This document shows, piece after piece, positions 61,644 through 64,000 of a DNA stretch of 64,000 nt. Both the position numbers and the translations under genes were made by a program. This DNA comes from Streptomyces roseicoloratus. Lineage in GTDB: Bacteria; Actinomycetota; Actinomycetes; Streptomycetales; Streptomycetaceae. The DNA lies in the NCBI RefSeq assembly GCF_004117935.1, contig NZ_SDOY01000131.1:147799-211798 (forward strand), read 5' to 3'. The notes under the pieces were generated by a model. The model searched no databases. It was given only the letters and a program-made list of their open reading frames with translations, and had not been told where the DNA came from. The number at the start of each line of letters is the position of its first letter. Position 1 is the first letter of the stretch.

Positions 61644-62387
61644 CTAACCCGCGACCGCCACCCGCGCCGGGGCCAGGGCGGCCTCCTCGTGGCGTTCCAC
61701 CAGCAGGCGGGCCAGCTCGGGGGACGGGCCCAGGACCGAGGCCAGGAGGTCGGCGTCCGCCGCGCCCTCCGCGATGCGGTCAGGGAGGCGGCCCGGGGCG
61801 ATCACGTACGGGGCCACGGCCACCCGGCGGACGCCCGGCTCGGCGCGGAGCGCCCGTACCGCCTCGTCCGTGCGGGGAAGGGATGCGGAGGCGAACGCAG
61901 GCCGCACGGAGCACCAACCGGTGTTCCGCAGCTCCCGCGCCGTTTCTGCGATCACTGCGATCGCCTCCGGGTCGGTGGAGCCCGCCGAGGCCAGGACGAC
62001 CCCGGTGGTGCTCTTGTCGCCGGGCGTGAGCCCGGCCTCGTACAGGCGCCGTTCGACCGCCGCGATCAGCAGCGGGGACGGGCCCAGGACCTCCGCCTGC
62101 CGGATGCGCAGCGAGGCCGGGGCCTGGCGCAGGACGGCGGGGATGTCGGCCTTCGCGTGGAAGGCGCGGGTGAGCAGGAGCGGCAGGGCCACCACCTCGC
62201 GCACCCCGTCGGCGGCGAGCCGGTCGAGCACCCCCGTCACGGACGGCAGGTTGAAGTCCAGGAACGCCGTCTCCACCCGCAGCCCCGGGCGCAGCGCCGC
62301 GGCCCGGGCCACCAGGGCCTGGACGGTCGCCGCGTGCCGTGGGTCACGGCTGCCGTGGGCGATGACGAGGAGGGTCGGGGTGCTCAT
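61644..62387 (-). CDS. Sirohydrochlorin chelatase-like protein (CbiX family)
   Basis: 247 aa, two CbiX half-domains in tandem. The metal-binding His is in LVIAHGSRDPRHAA of the first half, with LLTRAFHAKADIP; the second half keeps VLASAGSTDPEA and VAVAPYVIAPGRLPDRI. Such proteins insert Fe2+ (siroheme) or Co2+. It follows the SsuCB-type transporter by four bases on the same strand, so siroheme for sulfite or nitrite reductase is the most likely purpose. Assignment of the metal is an inference. Confidence 0.85.
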   Translation of the reverse strand: MSTPTLLVIAHGSRDPRHAATVQALVARAAALRPGLRVETAFLDFNLPSVTGVLDRLAADGVREVVALPLLLTRAFHAKADIPAVLRQAPASLRIRQAEVLGPSPLLIAAVERRLYEAGLTPGDKSTTGVVLASAGSTDPEAIAVIAETARELRNTGWCSVRPAFASASLPRTDEAVRALRAEPGVRRVAVAPYVIAPGRLPDRIAEGAADADLLASVLGPSPELARLLVERHEEAALAPARVAVAG

Positions 62388-62391
62388 GGTC

Positions 62392-63285
62392 TCAGGCCTT
62401 GGTGAGGAGGCCGCGGCGGCGGAGGACGGCGCGTTCGAGGGGGCTGAAGAGGAGGAGGTCGATGGCGATGCCGACGAGGAGGATGAGGATGATGGCGAGG
62501 AAGATGCCGGGCATGTCGAAGTTGTTGCGGCCGTTTTCGAGGAGTTGGCCGAGGCCGAGGCCGAGGTCGGGGGAGGAGGCGATGATCTCGGCGGCCATGA
62601 GGGAGCGCCAGGAGAAGGCCCAGCCTTGTTTGAGGCCGGCGAGGTAGCCGGGGAGGGCGGCGGGCATGACGATGTGCCAGGCGCCTTTGAGGCCGGTGGC
62701 GCCGAGGGTGCGTCCGGCGCGGAGGAAGAGGGGTGGGACCTGGTCGACTCCGGCGACGAGGCCGTTGGCGATGGAGGGGACGGCGCCGAGGAGGATGACG
62801 GCGAACATCATGCTGTCGTTCAGGCCGAGCCAGAGGACGGCGGGTGCGACCCAGGCGACGGAGGGCAGGGATTGCAGGCCGGAGAGGATCGGTCCGATGG
62901 CGGTGCGTATGACGGTGATGCGGGCGACGAGGAGTCCGAGGGGGGTGCCGAGGGCGAGGGCGAGGAGGAAGCCGAGCAGGGCTCGGGAGACGCTGGTCCA
63001 CAGGACGCTGTGGAGGGTGCCTTCGAGCCACATGGTGGTGAGGCTGTTCCAGACGGCGCCGGGTGAGGGGAGTTTGCCTTCGTCGGTGGCTTTCAGGGTG
63101 ACGAGGAGTTGCCATGCGGCTACGACGAGGATGATGGCGAGGAGTGGGGGGAGGACTTTTTTGAGGAGGGTTTGGTGGGTGGGGGTGCGGTGGGTCTGGA
63201 TGGTGTCGAGGGCGTCGAGGCCTGCTTCGAGGCCGGCGAGGTCGTCGGTCTTGGTGGTGGTGGGGGTGGTGTCAGTGCTGGCCAT
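62392..63285 (-). CDS. ABC transporter permease (SsuC/TauC type)
   Basis: 297 aa permease. After a Thr/Asp-rich head, about six membrane segments, for example VLPPLLAIILVVAAWQLLV and ILSGLQSLPSVAWVAPAVLW, with EAA-like RTLGATGLKGAWHIVMPAAL. It is of the sulfonate/taurine/nitrate class. The start overlaps the ATPase gene by 14 bases. Codon choice differs from most neighbours: the coding strand is very C-rich and uses CTC, ATC, CCC/CCA and CAA heavily, which leaves the plus strand visibly G-rich. Confidence 0.88.
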   Translation of the reverse strand: MASTDTTPTTTKTDDLAGLEAGLDALDTIQTHRTPTHQTLLKKVLPPLLAIILVVAAWQLLVTLKATDEGKLPSPGAVWNSLTTMWLEGTLHSVLWTSVSRALLGFLLALALGTPLGLLVARITVIRTAIGPILSGLQSLPSVAWVAPAVLWLGLNDSMMFAVILLGAVPSIANGLVAGVDQVPPLFLRAGRTLGATGLKGAWHIVMPAALPGYLAGLKQGWAFSWRSLMAAEIIASSPDLGLGLGQLLENGRNNFDMPGIFLAIILILLVGIAIDLLLFSPLERAVLRRRGLLTKA

Positions 63286-64000
63286 GGCGGCGGATCTCCC
63301 CACGGAGTTGTTCGGTGATCTCGAGGGACAGTTCCGCGACGGCGGCGTCTTCGATGCGGCGTGGGTGGGGGATGTCGATGGTCCACTGGTGGGCGATGCG
63401 GCCGGGTCGTGAGGAGAGCAGGACGACGCGTTGGGCGAGGCGGACGGCTTCGCGGACGTTGTGGGTGACGAAGAGGACGGAGAGGCGGGTTTCGCGCCAG
63501 ATGCGGGTGAGTTCGTCGTGGAGGACGTCGCGGGTGATGGCGTCGAGTGCGGCGAAGGGTTCGTCCATGAGGAGGAGTGAGGAGTTCTGGGCGAGGGCGC
63601 GGGCCATGGCGACGCGTTGGCGCATGCCTCCGGACAGTTCGTGGACGCGTTTGTGGTAGGAGCCGGTGAGGCGGACGAGTTCGAGGAGGCGGTCGGCTTC
63701 GGGGCGGCGCAGGGGTTTGGGGAGGCCGCGGAGTTTGAGGGCGAGTTCGATGTTCTTTCCGGCGGTGAGCCAGGGGAACAGGGCGTGTTCCTGGAACATC
63801 AGGGCGGGGCGGCCGGTGGTGGTGATGGTGCCGGTGGTGGGGCGGTCGAGTCCGGCGACGAGGTTGAGCAGGGTGGACTTGCCGCAGCCCGAGGCTCCCA
63901 GGAGGGTGACGAACTCGCCGGGGGCGACGTCGAGGCTGATGTCGTCGAGGACGAGCTGCCCGCCGGCGGGACCGCCGAAGGACTTCGAGACGTGCTCGAT
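63272..64000 (-). CDS. ABC transporter ATP-binding protein (SsuB/TauB type), partial
   Basis: The last 242 codons are inside the window; the start lies beyond base 64000. Walker A LGASGCGKST, signature HELSGGMRQRVAMARAL, Walker B LLLMDEPFAALD and H-loop VTHNVREA. This fits the nitrate/sulfonate/taurine importer class. It is translationally linked to the permease gene, and a substrate-binding protein gene is expected further right. Substrate is inferred from the chelatase next door. Confidence 0.9.
   Translation of the reverse strand: MEHVSKSFGGPAGGQLVLDDISLDVAPGEFVTLLGASGCGKSTLLNLVAGLDRPTTGTITTTGRPALMFQEHALFPWLTAGKNIELALKLRGLPKPLRRPEADRLLELVRLTGSYHKRVHELSGGMRQRVAMARALAQNSSLLLMDEPFAALDAITRDVLHDELTRIWRETRLSVLFVTHNVREAVRLAQRVVLLSSRPGRIAHQWTIDIPHPRRIEDAAVAELSLEITEQLRGEIRRHGQH

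Overview
The window looks like a chromosome segment of a Streptomyces (or very close actinomycete). It is extremely GC-rich with G/C at nearly all third codon positions, and GTG/TTG starts are common. It also carries lineage markers: an SsgA-like cell-division protein, a WhiJ-type XRE/DUF397/ATPase set, a SAV2148-type HEPN protein, a mycothiol-dependent nitroreductase, PhoX, and the TreX-TreY-TreZ trehalose route. No rRNA, tRNA, CRISPR array, integrase or transposase was recognised. Most genes are ordinary chromosomal housekeeping or accessory genes.

Layout, 1-15 kb: a truncated secreted tripeptidyl aminopeptidase; a three-gene minus-strand operon (DUF692/MNIO oxidase, a TIGR04222 membrane protein with a Ser/Gly/Cys tail, a second tail-less TIGR04222 protein), which is the best candidate for a poorly described system; a PTH2-like hydrolase and an AIM24 protein, divergent; a two-gene ABC exporter; a lipoprotein polysaccharide deacetylase; PPK2; a TetR remnant; a Tat-exported PhoX phosphatase; OsmC; ZapE; a RibD-like reductase; a small stress-like protein. 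15-30 kb: murC-msrB; a Fur-family repressor divergent from katG with an operator-like palindrome inside the katG promoter; an SDR/DUF397/XRE overlapping cluster facing an ATP-binding protein; lipoprotein, GNAT and hypothetical genes; an SDR gene preceded by a match to the ECF41 promoter motif; VOC proteins; a P-loop kinase.

30-47 kb: a CTP-synthase-like amidotransferase, a TPR protein, a LysR regulator with a minisatellite inside its effector domain, an M24 peptidase, an orphan Imm32-like gene, treZ, a GNAT remnant, a DUF1707-FHA protein, a divergent P450, an SsgA-like protein, a large TerD-like protein, treY and glgX (treX). The three tre genes are on the minus strand and together would turn glycogen/maltodextrin into trehalose.

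47-64 kb: a secreted protein plus a copper-amine-oxidase catalytic-domain protein that look like the two halves of one enzyme; a HEPN protein next to a DnaQ-like exonuclease; an epoxide-hydrolase-like enzyme; an aminoglycoside-phosphotransferase-fold kinase; a sugar ABC transporter without its own ATPase; a macrolide-type glycosyltransferase; a subtilase; DUF1697; a nitroreductase; and, at the right edge, a sirohydrochlorin-chelatase-like gene downstream of an SsuCB-type ABC transporter, probably sulfur assimilation. Several coding and intergenic minisatellites and three decayed gene fragments (TetR, GNAT and a short unidentified piece) show local replication slippage and gene loss.
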